From contig OY760650.2 of NCBI GenBank assembly GCA_963663845.2, forward strand, positions 2,418,001-2,482,000: a stretch of DNA of 64,000 nt, read 5' to 3'. This DNA is from Versatilivorator sp963663845 (GTDB lineage: Bacteria; Acidobacteriota; Terriglobia; Versatilivoradales; Versatilivoraceae). Shown here piece by piece: positions 54,982 through 63,664 of the stretch. Within the stretch, counting starts at the first letter, position 1; every line of letters starts with the position of its first letter. The translations under genes were made by a program, and so were the position numbers. The notes below the pieces were generated by a model. The model had not been told where the DNA came from, made no database searches, and worked only from the letters and a program-made list of their open reading frames with translations.

Positions 54982-56508
54982 ATGGCCTTGTTTCAAGAGA
55001 ATATTCTGGCGCTCATCACCGAGACCTCCACCAACCTGCCTCCGGACGTGCGGCGGGCCATGGCCGACGGCCTCCAAGCCGAGACCCCCGCCACTCAGGC
55101 TTCCCAGGCCCTCAACGTCATCGCCACCAACATCGACATGGCTTCCGAGGACGAGGGCCCCATCTGCCAGGACACCGGGATGCCCACCTTCAAGATCAAG
55201 ACCCCGGTGGGGGTCAACCAGTTGGCCCTGCACCGGGACCTTCGCCAGGCCGTTGCCGAGGCCACCCGGCGGGGGAAGCTCCGCCCCAACTCGGTGGACT
55301 CGCTGACGGGCGAGAACAGCGGCGACAACCTGGGCGCCGGCACCCCCATCGTCCATTTCGAGCAGTGGGAGAACCCGGACGAGATCGAGATCAAGCTGAT
55401 CCTCAAGGGAGGAGGCTGCGAGAACAAGAACATCCAGTACTCCGTCCCCTGCGAGCTGCCTCACCTGGGGAGAGCCGACCGGACCCTGGACGGGGTTCGC
55501 AAGTGCATCCTGCACGCCGTCTGGCAAGCCCAGGGCCAGGGCTGCAGCGCGGGAGCCCTGGGCGTCTGCATCGGAGGCGACCGCACCTCCGGGTACACCC
55601 ACGCCAAGGAGCAGCTTTTCCGGACCCTGGACGACACCAATCCCAACCCCGATCTGGCCGCGCTGGAGGACTACGTCATGAAGGCCGGCAACACCCTGGG
55701 GATCGGGACCATGGGCTTCGGAGGGGAGGTGACGCTGATCGGCTGCAAGGTGGGCGTCCTCAACCGCCTGCCGGCCAGCTTCTTCGTGTCGGTGGCCTAT
55801 GACTGCTGGGCCTTCCGGCGGCTGGGGGTCGTCCTGGACGCCGGGACCGGGGCCCTGAAGCGCTGGCTCTACCGGGACGATCAACCCGCCGCTCCCATGG
55901 CGGCCGGCGAAGGTTTCTCGCGAACAGGCCGGGAAGTCCGGCTGCAGGCTCCCATCTCCGCCGAGCAGGTGCGCGGGCTGCAGATGGGCGACGTGGTCCT
56001 GGTCAGCGGCGAGATCTACACCGGCCGGGACGCCGTCCACGCCTACCTGATGAAGAACGATGCTCCGGTGAAGCTGCAGGGCAGCGTGCTCTACCACTGC
56101 GGCCCGGTGGTGCTGAAAGACAACGGCCACTACCGGATCACGGCGGCCGGGCCCACCACCAGCATTCGCGAGGAGCCTTATCAGGCCGACATCATCGAGC
56201 GGTTCGGCATTCGGGCCGTGATGGGCAAGGGAGGCATGGGGGCCAGGACGCTGGCGGGGCTGAAGGCGTCGGGCGCCGTCTACCTGAACGCCATCGGCGG
56301 GGCGGCCCAGTACTACTCCCGCTGCATCGAGGAGGTGATGGGCGTCCACCTGCTGGAGTTCGGGATTCCCGAGGCCATGTGGCACCTGCGGGTCAAGGAC
56401 CTGCCCGCCATCGTCACCATGGATTCCCACGGCAACTCACTCCACGCCGACGTGCACAACGCCTCCTCCATTCTGCTGTCCAAGCTGGCCGAGCCGGTCT
56501 TTACCTGA
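54982..56508 (+). CDS. Class I fumarate hydratase (iron-sulfur)
   Basis: 508 residues, single-chain class I hydro-lyase. The three [4Fe-4S] cysteines are in CQDTGMP, GGGCENKN and the GCSAGALGVCIGGDR region. C-terminal segments (GEIYTGRDAVHAYLM, HCGPVV, AGPTTSIREEPYQ, GKGGMG, YLNAIGGAAQYY) match the beta-type domain. Interconverts fumarate and malate in the TCA cycle; a tartrate dehydratase-type activity is possible for this class. The ATG at 54982 has AAGGAG six bases upstream. Monocistronic by position. Confidence 0.95.
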   Translation: MALFQENILALITETSTNLPPDVRRAMADGLQAETPATQASQALNVIATNIDMASEDEGPICQDTGMPTFKIKTPVGVNQLALHRDLRQAVAEATRRGKLRPNSVDSLTGENSGDNLGAGTPIVHFEQWENPDEIEIKLILKGGGCENKNIQYSVPCELPHLGRADRTLDGVRKCILHAVWQAQGQGCSAGALGVCIGGDRTSGYTHAKEQLFRTLDDTNPNPDLAALEDYVMKAGNTLGIGTMGFGGEVTLIGCKVGVLNRLPASFFVSVAYDCWAFRRLGVVLDAGTGALKRWLYRDDQPAAPMAAGEGFSRTGREVRLQAPISAEQVRGLQMGDVVLVSGEIYTGRDAVHAYLMKNDAPVKLQGSVLYHCGPVVLKDNGHYRITAAGPTTSIREEPYQADIIERFGIRAVMGKGGMGARTLAGLKASGAVYLNAIGGAAQYYSRCIEEVMGVHLLEFGIPEAMWHLRVKDLPAIVTMDSHGNSLHADVHNASSILLSKLAEPVFT

Positions 56509-56625
56509 AGTCCGGCCCCGGCAGCGGCCGGCCCGATGAAGGGCTTGCCGGCGAGTCCTTGCAAGCGGGAAGCGGACCGACTATATTGAGGGCTGCCGCG
56601 CCGCCTTTGGGCGGGGCAGGCGCGA

Positions 56626-56700
<75 letters not shown>

Positions 56701-56725
56701 TCTTTTCCTTTTCTGCAAGCCCTTT

Positions 56726-56971
56726 AGCCCGCATTTCTCACCAGGGGGCATGATCATGGCGCAGGAATTTTCCCTCCAGCGCGTGCTCGCGACCGAAGAG
56801 CGTAGCGGTTTCTACGGTCGAGGGAGCCTGTGCGCGCTGGAGGGAAAAGGACCAGCCAGGGCATGCCCAGCGCCGTCTGTAGTTAGCAAGCCCTTGACAA
56901 GGAGCCAATCAAGTCGCTGAAGACCAACTGCTTTTGTCCTGCCTCCAGCGGCCTGGTGAGAAATGCGGGCT
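56726..56971. mobile_element. MITE-like element, copy B (inverted relative to copy A)
   Basis: Same 20-bp perfect terminal inverted repeats and exactly the same 246-bp length as the element at 3621-3866, in opposite orientation. The internal stem here is CCCTCCAGCGCG / CGCGCTGGAGGG, differing from copy A on both sides so that pairing is kept. A TA lies outside GCCCGC at both ends. It sits between tRNA-Gly and the MFS gene; the rest of 56972-57110 shows nothing clear. Confidence 0.85.
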
Positions 56972-57110
56972 AGCCCGCAAGACCACTGCACTCCCGGTCA
57001 GCTCCTCGACATCACTCCGCCTGGAGTGGATTTCGGCCGGAGGCGGGCGGCGCCCGCGGTCGGGCCGGTGGAGTCCGTAATCTCCCTGCGAAAAGAAAAG
57101 GCGCCTCGCC

Positions 57111-58436
57111 ATGAGTGAGCAGCCCTCCACCCCTCCCGTCCGGCCCACCGGCATTCGCTGGCTGGTGCTGGCGCTGGCCTGCGTGACAAGCTGGCTCCTC
57201 TACCTGCACCGGTACTCGTGGGGCGTCATCAAGCCGGAGGTCAAGGCGGAATTCGGATTCTCGGATACGCAGTTGGGGTGGCTGGACTCCGCCTTCAACC
57301 TCTCCTATGCCCTGTTCCAGGTTCCCGGAGGACTGCTGGGAGATTGGCTGGGGCCGGCGATCGTGCTGCCGGTCATCATCTTCGCCTGGTCCGGTTGCGT
57401 GGCCGGCACCGCCATGGTGGGGCAGGCCTGGTCCTTTGCCGCAGTGCGGACGCTGTTCGGCCTGGCCCAGGCCGGCGCCTATTCCAATATCTCCAAGGTG
57501 ACCCGCAGTTGGTTCCCCTTGTCGGTGCGCACCACCGCCCAGGGACTGATCGGATCCTTTTCGGGGCGGGCCGGCGGGGCCAGCGCCGCCCTGGTGGTCG
57601 GCACCCTGCTGCTGGGCTGGATGCAGATGGAGTGGCGAGCGGCCATGGGGTGGCTGGCGCTGGCGGGGATCGGCTTCGCCGTCGCCTTTCGGCTGCTGTT
57701 CACCGACACCCCGGCCGGCCACCCCTGGGCCAATGCGGCGGAACAGGCGCTGGTGGATGGAGAAGAGCCGGTCCGAACCCCCGCATCCGGGGCCGCGCCG
57801 CGTCTGGACCTGAGCCGCGCCGCCCTGGGCAACCTGGCCATGCTCATGCTGCATGGGGTGGCCAGCGCCGGCGCCGACATGCTCTACGTCTATTGGATCC
57901 CCCTCTTCCTGAGCGAGGCCAAGGGGTTCGACCCCGTTCAGATGGGGATCTTCGCCAGCCTGCCCCTTTGGGGGGGAGCCGCCGGCGGGGCTTTCGCCGG
58001 GGTGCTCAACGACCGGCTGATCCGTCTCAAGGGCCGCAAGTTCGCCAGGAAAGCGGTGGGGCTGACCGGCAAGGTGTTGGCTTCGGTCCTGGTTCTGATC
58101 AGCCTCGACCTGGAGGACGGCCGCCTGATCATGGTCCTGCTGGCGGGGGCCAAGTTTCTGACCGACTGGAGCCAACCCACGGTTTGGGGGACCATCACCG
58201 ACATTGCCGGTCCGGTTTCGGGCCGGATCTTCGGAGCCGTCAACATGGCCGGCTCGCTGGGGGCCTTTGTTGCGGGGCCTGTCCTGGGCTGGATCAAGCA
58301 ACGGCTGGGCTGGTCGATTCTCTTTCAAACCATTGCCGGGGCCTACGTTTTCGCGGGATTGTGCTGGCTGGCCATCGATGCCACCCGGAAAGTGTTCACG
58401 GCGGAAACCACCGCCGCCTCCGGAACCAACCCCTAA
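57111..58436 (+). CDS. MFS transporter, anion:cation symporter (ACS) type
   Basis: 441 residues with about 12 membrane helices. Early segments LLYLHRYSWGVIKPEVKAEFGFSDTQLG and FQVPGGLLGDWLG, and the RTLFGLAQAGAYSNISKV helix with WFPLSVRTTAQGL, are typical of the ACS family (hexuronate, glucarate, phthalate carriers). It is probably a proton-linked uptake carrier for an organic acid. The TAA stop (58434-58436) is directly at the IS630 insertion point and is duplicated at its other end. Before insertion the DUF481 gene would have followed within 11 bases. Confidence 0.92.
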   Translation: MSEQPSTPPVRPTGIRWLVLALACVTSWLLYLHRYSWGVIKPEVKAEFGFSDTQLGWLDSAFNLSYALFQVPGGLLGDWLGPAIVLPVIIFAWSGCVAGTAMVGQAWSFAAVRTLFGLAQAGAYSNISKVTRSWFPLSVRTTAQGLIGSFSGRAGGASAALVVGTLLLGWMQMEWRAAMGWLALAGIGFAVAFRLLFTDTPAGHPWANAAEQALVDGEEPVRTPASGAAPRLDLSRAALGNLAMLMLHGVASAGADMLYVYWIPLFLSEAKGFDPVQMGIFASLPLWGGAAGGAFAGVLNDRLIRLKGRKFARKAVGLTGKVLASVLVLISLDLEDGRLIMVLLAGAKFLTDWSQPTVWGTITDIAGPVSGRIFGAVNMAGSLGAFVAGPVLGWIKQRLGWSILFQTIAGAYVFAGLCWLAIDATRKVFTAETTAASGTNP

Positions 58437-58467
58437 GTACACCGATTCATAAGTATGGCTACGTATA

Positions 58468-59430
58468 TTAGGCGGCCATGTCGAGTCGCGCAAGGAGGTC
58501 GCGAAGGTGGTTTCTGGTGAACTTCCATTGGAACGGCTGAGCCAAGCGTTGGTAATGACGTTCGAACTGTTGCAGGCACCGGGAGAGAGCCGACAGGGAG
58601 GGAAAGTCATTGGGGGTAAGAACCTTGCGCTGGACGATGGAGAAATAGATTTCGACTTGATTGAGCCAACTGGCGTGGATGGGAGCATGAATCAGGCGTA
58701 AGTTGGGATAACGCCCCTGCAAGCGTTGAATCGAAGCCGGACCCCGGTGACAGGTGCCGTTGTCAACGATCCAAAAGACCCGACGGGCATGGCGGTAGGG
58801 GTCCTGATTCATGACCTGTCGAACCAAGCGGTCGAAGGTGACAATGGTGCTGCGGGCTTCGCAACGGCCGTAGATCTTGGCTCGGTGGACATCCCAGGCG
58901 GCCAGATAGGCCCAGGCTCCGAGGCGGCGATACTCATGCTCGATCTTGAGAGGCGAGTGGGGCCGGGGAGGCAGAGAGGGGTGGCAACGCTGGCGGGCCT
59001 GGATGGAGGTTTTCTCGTCGGCGCACACGACGAACTCATCCGGGCGGAGAGGCTGACCCTCCCAAACGCCTTGGTAGAGATCGAGCAGGCGGCTGGCCTT
59101 GGCGAAAAAGTCTGGATCGCGGGGAAACAGCCAGCAACGATGCTGCCAAGGCCGGATGGCATCCTCATGGAGCCAGCGCCAGATGGTGGTCCCGCTGATG
59201 GAAGCTACCAGTCCCGATTGACAGACCTGTCGGGCCAGATCGTGGTGGCTCCAACGCGAGAGGGGAACGCCCTGGCGGGCAGGCAACTCGCAGGCCAGGG
59301 CCTTAACCTGAACAACGATCTCTGGGGGGAAAAGCTCGGGGGCGGCCCGAGCGATTGAGATCCTCCAGAGCGCCCAAGCGCTGTTGAAAGAAACGCTTGC
59401 GCCATTTACTGACGACATCCCGTCCGACAC
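58468..59430 (-). CDS. IS630 transposase, DDE catalytic part (orfB)
   Basis: Useful protein begins near 59317; the open frame reaches 59430. A second helix-turn-helix (WSHHDLARQVCQSGLVASISGTTIWRWL) is followed by the RNase H-fold catalytic residues: Asp in VVCADEKTSIQ, Asp in FWIVDNGTCHRG and Glu in HASWLNQVEIYFS. All three acidic residues are present. It lacks the first HTH, which is in the overlapping orfA, so the full enzyme needs a frameshift near 59323-59332. Confidence 0.92.
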   Translation of the reverse strand: MSDGMSSVNGASVSFNSAWALWRISIARAAPELFPPEIVVQVKALACELPARQGVPLSRWSHHDLARQVCQSGLVASISGTTIWRWLHEDAIRPWQHRCWLFPRDPDFFAKASRLLDLYQGVWEGQPLRPDEFVVCADEKTSIQARQRCHPSLPPRPHSPLKIEHEYRRLGAWAYLAAWDVHRAKIYGRCEARSTIVTFDRLVRQVMNQDPYRHARRVFWIVDNGTCHRGPASIQRLQGRYPNLRLIHAPIHASWLNQVEIYFSIVQRKVLTPNDFPSLSALSRCLQQFERHYQRLAQPFQWKFTRNHLRDLLARLDMAA

Positions 59431-59596
59431 GCAGGTGCTGAGCGATTTGGTGATTGGACAGTCCTTGGGCAGCCAGCAAGATCATCTGAGCGCGTTGAAC
59501 CTGAAAATACGGCAACGTATACTTATGGGCTCGTCTGTGAAGCTCTTTGGCCTCGGACTGGCTCAATCGAATCTGATAGGGGCTTTTGCGAGGCAT
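59303..59596 (-). CDS. IS630 transposase, N-terminal HTH part (orfA)
   Basis: 97 residues. Starts MPRKSPYQIRLSQSEAKEL and contains an HTH (GLSNHQIAQHLRVGRDVVSKWR). After RPRAFPP the zero frame reads a short tail to a stop, while the orfB frame continues with EIVVQVKALACELP. The change point is the TTTTCCCCCC run on the minus strand, a plausible slippery site; joining needs a +1 (or -2) shift there. Confidence 0.88.
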   Translation of the reverse strand: MPRKSPYQIRLSQSEAKELHRRAHKYTLPYFQVQRAQMILLAAQGLSNHQIAQHLRVGRDVVSKWRKRFFQQRLGALEDLNRSGRPRAFPPRDRCSG

Positions 59597-59697
59597 TCTG
59601 GACTCCTCCCGGCTGTCCAGTATACCTCAATTATCCTTCGAAAGACCGGCAATAATACGTATTAGTATTTATGTTATAGTGTACTAAGGAGTGCCTC

Positions 59698-60750
59698 GTG
59701 CGCCTCGTAATCAAACTCAGCACCGCCATTTTCTCCTGGTGCCTGCTCCTGGCCGGCGGCTCCAACCCCTGTCTCGCCGTCGACGTTCTGACGATGGAGA
59801 ACGGCGACCGCTTGACCGGAGAGGTGAAGAGTCTGGCCGGTGAGAGGGTGTTTCTGAAAACCGCCTATGCGGGCACCATTCGGATCGACTGGCTGAAGCT
59901 GGAGGGCTTCAGCAGCGACCGGCGGTTCGAAGTGGAGGTCGAGCGCGGGCGCACCTACCGGGGCAAGCTGGGCTTGGCTGAGGGGAAGCTCACGGTCGCA
60001 ACCGCCACGGGGACGGTCTCTGTCGAGAAGGATCGGGTAGTGGGCCTGGCTCCCAAGGCCGAGAGGGAAAAAGGGGACCTGTGGCGACAGGTGGAGGGAA
60101 CACTGGACCTCGGCTTCAATCTGACCCGCGGCAACTCCCGACTCGATCAGTCCTCGTTGCTGGCGCAGGGCCTCTACGATCAGGGCCACTACAAGATTTC
60201 GGGGGATGTCTCCTCCATCTTCGGCCGCCAGGACGATGCCGACCCCACCAGTCGTCAGACCGGCGGCCTCCGCGCCGACTGGTTCGTCAATCCCCGCGTC
60301 TTCCGTTTCGCTCTGGCTACCATTGAGCACAACGATCGCCAGCGCCTCAATTTCCGAGCAGCTCTGGGGGGTGGCCTGGGCCGGACCCTGTTCAAGACCA
60401 GGAGGAACGAACTGGCCCTGCTGGGCGGCGTGACCCTTGCCGCGGAACGGTTTCGCGGAGAACTCGAGACCTCGCAGCCGCCGGTGCGCCGCGCTGCAGA
60501 AGGATTGGTGGGAGTGGAGTGGAAGACTTTGCTTAGGGGAGGGATACAACTCAGCAGCAAACTCTTGGTGCATCCCAGCCTGGCCAGCAGGGAAGATTAC
60601 CGCCTTGCCTACGACGGCACCCTCAGGTTGCCGCTCTCCAAGAATCTGAGTTGGAGCCTGAGCATCTACGAACGGTTCGTCAGCCGGCCGCCGGTGCAGG
60701 TGCGGCGGAACGATTCCGGGCTGGTCAGCGCCTTCGGAATCGGCTTTTAG
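59698..60750 (+). CDS. DUF481-family outer-membrane beta-barrel protein
   Basis: 350 residues. Signal peptide LSTAIFSWCLLLAGGSNPCLA. Residues about 28-120 form a small beta-domain (ENGDRLTGEVKSL ... GTVSVEKDRVVGL). From about 130 a beta-barrel of the DUF481 salt-inducible type follows (GTLDLGFNLTRGNSRLDQ), ending in an aromatic residue (GFGIGF-type end, AFGIGF). The GTG start has GGAG seven bases upstream. Originally directly behind the MFS gene, now separated by the IS630 element. Function of the family is not established. Confidence 0.87.
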   Translation: MRLVIKLSTAIFSWCLLLAGGSNPCLAVDVLTMENGDRLTGEVKSLAGERVFLKTAYAGTIRIDWLKLEGFSSDRRFEVEVERGRTYRGKLGLAEGKLTVATATGTVSVEKDRVVGLAPKAEREKGDLWRQVEGTLDLGFNLTRGNSRLDQSSLLAQGLYDQGHYKISGDVSSIFGRQDDADPTSRQTGGLRADWFVNPRVFRFALATIEHNDRQRLNFRAALGGGLGRTLFKTRRNELALLGGVTLAAERFRGELETSQPPVRRAAEGLVGVEWKTLLRGGIQLSSKLLVHPSLASREDYRLAYDGTLRLPLSKNLSWSLSIYERFVSRPPVQVRRNDSGLVSAFGIGF

Positions 60751-60852
60751 CCTGTATTGGCCTTGCCCGCATCTCAACATCACTCCTACCTTGAGGGGGG
60801 AGCCGGCGGAACTGGTGGGGGCGCCCCCGCCTCGTGAATTACAGGGATAACA

Positions 60853-62343
60853 ATGGGTGCTGTCGAATTCAGCCGGCTGAACCTGATAGTGCTGGTGGTC
60901 TACCTGTCGGCCCTGGTCTGGATCGGCCTGAGGCTGGCGGGAAAGCAGCGGAGCACCGAGGATTTCTTCCTGGGAGGGCGCCGCATGCCCTGGCTCGCGG
61001 TCGGAGTCAGCATGTTCGCCTCCCTCACCAGCGCTTCTTCCTTCCTGGGAGTCCCGGGAGTCGCCTTCCGCGAGAACGTCTCGATGGTCGTGCTCGGCCT
61101 GGTGAGCCCGCTGGTGGCGCCTCTGCTGATCCTGATTTTCTACCCCTTCTACCGCCAGTTGCAGGTCACCACCGCTTACGAGTACGTGGATCTGCGCTAC
61201 GGCCGGGGGGCGCGCCTGTGCGTGGCCGGGTTGTTCTGCCTGGCCCGCATGGGTTGGCTGGGAGTGGTCATCTACTCTCCGGCCCTGGCCCTCTCGGTCA
61301 TGACCGGCATCGGTCTCTATCCCGCCATTTTCCTGATGGGGATCATCGCCACCGCCTATGCCACGGCAGGGGGACTGTCGGCGGTGATCTGGACCGACGT
61401 GCTCCAGTTCGGCCTGCTGGCGGGCGGGGCGCTGTGGGTGGCGCTGGCCCTGATCGAGGGCGTGCCGGGCGGGGCGGCCCAAATCATGGCCGTGGCCGGA
61501 GAGACGGCGCGCCTGGACGTCTGGCAGTGGCAGTTGAACTGGTTCGAGATGACGGCTTTGGGGGCGGCCCTCTCCTACCTGTTTCAGTTGATGCAGGACT
61601 ATGGCACCGACCAGGTCTCGGTGCAGCGCCTCCTGTCGGTTCGGGACGCCCGCGGCATGGCCAAGGCGGCCATCCTGAACTCCCTGATCGATCTCGTCCT
61701 GATGAACGTGCTGCTGTTCGTGGGGTTGGGCCTGTTCGCCTACTTTCAGTCTTTCCCGGAACGGCTGGCCGAAGGGGTAACGGGCGACGGAATTCTGGCC
61801 TACTACATCATCCATGCCCTTCCCGACGGCGTTTCCGGGCTGTTGATCACGGCCATCCTGGCGGCGGCCATGTCCAGCCTGGATTCGGGAATCAACTCGC
61901 TCTCCTCGGTCATCATGAATGACTTCATCAAGCCCTCCCGGCGGCGGGCGGTCTCCGGCCGCGCGGAGGTCAAGCTGGCGAGGACCCTGACCCTGGTGCT
62001 GGGCGTCTTCGCCATCGGGGCCGCCTGCTACACGGTGCGGATCGGCGAGATTCTCAAGGCCGCCTCGGCCTTTCTGAGTCTCTTCGGCGGTCCGGTGCTA
62101 TCGCTGTTCCTGCTGGGGATGCTGACCCGGCGAGCCCATTTCCGGGGGTGGGTCCTGGGCACGCTGCCTTCCCTGGGAGTCTCGGTCTGGCTGCAGAACT
62201 GGACCGAGGTGCACTTCATCCACTACTTCCCCATCGCCTTCGGCATCAGCTTCGGCCTGGGCTACCTGGCCAGCCAACTCACTACCGGTCCCCGGGCGAG
62301 GCCCGAACTCACCCTTTGGGGAAGACCGCCGATGAAGCTGTAG
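60853..62343 (+). CDS. Sodium:solute symporter (SSS family)
   Basis: 496 residues with about 13 hydrophobic helices. SSS marks are STEDFFLGGRRMPWLAVGVSMFAS-type N-terminal sequence, YEYVDLRYG, ATAGGLSAVIWTDVLQFG, DQVSVQRLLS and the sodium-site region ILAAAMSSLDSGINSLSS. The last of these includes the paired Ser expected for sodium coordination. Closest to the SGLT/SMCT-like branch; the substrate (sugar, monocarboxylate or iodide-like anion) is not determined. ATG with GGGATAACA upstream. Confidence 0.93.
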   Translation: MGAVEFSRLNLIVLVVYLSALVWIGLRLAGKQRSTEDFFLGGRRMPWLAVGVSMFASLTSASSFLGVPGVAFRENVSMVVLGLVSPLVAPLLILIFYPFYRQLQVTTAYEYVDLRYGRGARLCVAGLFCLARMGWLGVVIYSPALALSVMTGIGLYPAIFLMGIIATAYATAGGLSAVIWTDVLQFGLLAGGALWVALALIEGVPGGAAQIMAVAGETARLDVWQWQLNWFEMTALGAALSYLFQLMQDYGTDQVSVQRLLSVRDARGMAKAAILNSLIDLVLMNVLLFVGLGLFAYFQSFPERLAEGVTGDGILAYYIIHALPDGVSGLLITAILAAAMSSLDSGINSLSSVIMNDFIKPSRRRAVSGRAEVKLARTLTLVLGVFAIGAACYTVRIGEILKAASAFLSLFGGPVLSLFLLGMLTRRAHFRGWVLGTLPSLGVSVWLQNWTEVHFIHYFPIAFGISFGLGYLASQLTTGPRARPELTLWGRPPMKL

Positions 62344-62500
62344 TAGTGGTCAGTGGCCAGTGATCAGTGGTCAGTTATTTGATCCACACGTGGAGCATCT
62401 TGTCGGTCTCGGTGCTGTCCGTCAAGAATTGCAACCAGGTCATCAGGCACTTGCCTGCTTTTGAGACTGACCACTGGCCACTGGTCACTGACCACTATCC
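62342..62500. repeat. Intergenic inverted repeat (gaccactg-type, ~34-bp arms)
   Basis: The arm at 62342-62375 (tagtggtcagtggccagtga...) is matched in inverse at 62465-62500. The arms themselves are built of the short gaccactg unit. The intervening 90 bases encode nothing recognisable. It follows the symporter gene, with no T-run after the stem. Confidence 0.75.
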
Positions 62501-62590
62501 ACTCGGCCGGCCCCTCCGTAAACGCCTCGGCGGATCATGCGGGACGAAACCGAAGTATTTTAGGCAGGGTTTGTCGGGGAAGGGCCGGCC

Positions 62591-63568
62591 TCAGCTTTCC
62601 AGCACGCAGGCGAAGATCAGGGGAGCCACGATGGTGGCGTCCGATTCGATCACGTAGCGGGGGGTGTCCACTGCCAGCTTGCCCCAGGTGATCTTTTCGT
62701 TGGGGACGGCGCCCGAGTAGGAGCCGAAGCTGGTGACCGCATCGCTGATCTGGCAGAAGTAGCTCCAGAGCGGGGTGTCCTTCAGCTTCAGGTCCAGCCT
62801 GAGCATGGGAACCACGCAGATGGCGAAGTCGCCGGCGATGCCCCCGCCAATCTGAAAGAAGCCGATGGGGCCCTGGCGGGACGTCTTTCGATACCAGTCG
62901 GCCAGCGACACCATGGCTTCGATGCCGCCGCGCACGGTCCGGGGGTTCTTGATGGCGCCCTTGATGCAGTAGGAGGCAAAGACGTTCCCCAGGGTGGAAT
63001 CCTCCCATCCCGGCACGAACAGGGGCAGGTCCTTTTCACAGGCGGCCGCCACCCAACTGTCCCTGGGATCGATCTGGTAGGAATCGGCCAGACTGCGGCT
63101 GCGCAGCAGTTGATAGACGTACTCGTGGGGGAAATAGCTCTTTCCCTCGGCTTCGGCCCGGTACCAGAGTTCCCGGATGGCGTGCTCGAGCTTCAGCATG
63201 GCGGCCTTTTCGGGGATGCAGGTGTCGGTCACGCGATTGAAGGAACGGCTGCAGAGATCCTGCTCGGCCTCCGGGGTCAGGTCTCGATAGTTGGGGATTC
63301 GAAGATACTCGTCGTGGGCCACCAGGTTGAAGAGGTCTTCTTCCAGGTTGGCTCCGGTGCAACTGATGGCGTGGATCTTCTCCTGCCGAATCATCTCCGC
63401 CAGGCTGACCCCCATCTCGGCGGTGCTCATGGCCCCGGCCAGCGTCATCAGCATGCGGCCCCCCGATGCGATCAGTTCCCGGTAACCCTCGGCCGCATCG
63501 GACAAGGCCGCCGCATTGAAGTGGCGGAAGTGACGTTCAACGAACTGGCCGATGGGATTGGATATCAT
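62591..63568 (-). CDS. Deoxyhypusine synthase-family protein
   Basis: 325 residues. The NAD-binding and active-site segments of the family are present: LTLAGAMSTAEMGVSLAEMI, ISCTGANLEEDLFN, VPGWEDSTLGNVFAS, GGGIAGDFAICV, and the catalytic-Lys segment PNEKITWGKLA, the counterpart of the human enzyme's SWGK lysine. Bacteria lack the eukaryotic substrate eIF5A, so the product is more likely a polyamine such as homospermidine made by aminobutyl transfer from spermidine or putrescine; this is inference from known bacterial members. Confidence 0.92.
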   Translation of the reverse strand: MISNPIGQFVERHFRHFNAAALSDAAEGYRELIASGGRMLMTLAGAMSTAEMGVSLAEMIRQEKIHAISCTGANLEEDLFNLVAHDEYLRIPNYRDLTPEAEQDLCSRSFNRVTDTCIPEKAAMLKLEHAIRELWYRAEAEGKSYFPHEYVYQLLRSRSLADSYQIDPRDSWVAAACEKDLPLFVPGWEDSTLGNVFASYCIKGAIKNPRTVRGGIEAMVSLADWYRKTSRQGPIGFFQIGGGIAGDFAICVVPMLRLDLKLKDTPLWSYFCQISDAVTSFGSYSGAVPNEKITWGKLAVDTPRYVIESDATIVAPLIFACVLES

Positions 63569-63664
63569 GGAACCTGGGAAGCGCCGATCCGAACGTGACG
63601 GGTAGCCCCGCCGGCAGCGGGTCCATTGGGAAAAACGACCGGAGCGGGCTCGGACGGGGCCGCG

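Larger units (their letters stand above)
58437..59684 (-). mobile_element. IS630-family insertion sequence
   Basis: About 1,248 bp bounded by GTACAC and GTGTAC, with imperfect terminal inverted repeats of about 33 bp (both share the inner TACGTAT). Flanking TAA triplets at 58434-58436 and 59685-59687 mark a target duplication containing TA, the usual IS630 target. It carries two overlapping transposase frames on the minus strand with an intact DDE set, so it may still be mobile. Confidence 0.9.

Noticed and set aside
58437..59684. IS630 as the source of the MITE-like elements
   Set aside because: The terminal repeats differ completely (GTACAC against AGCCCGCATTTC), so this copy is unlikely to mobilise them.
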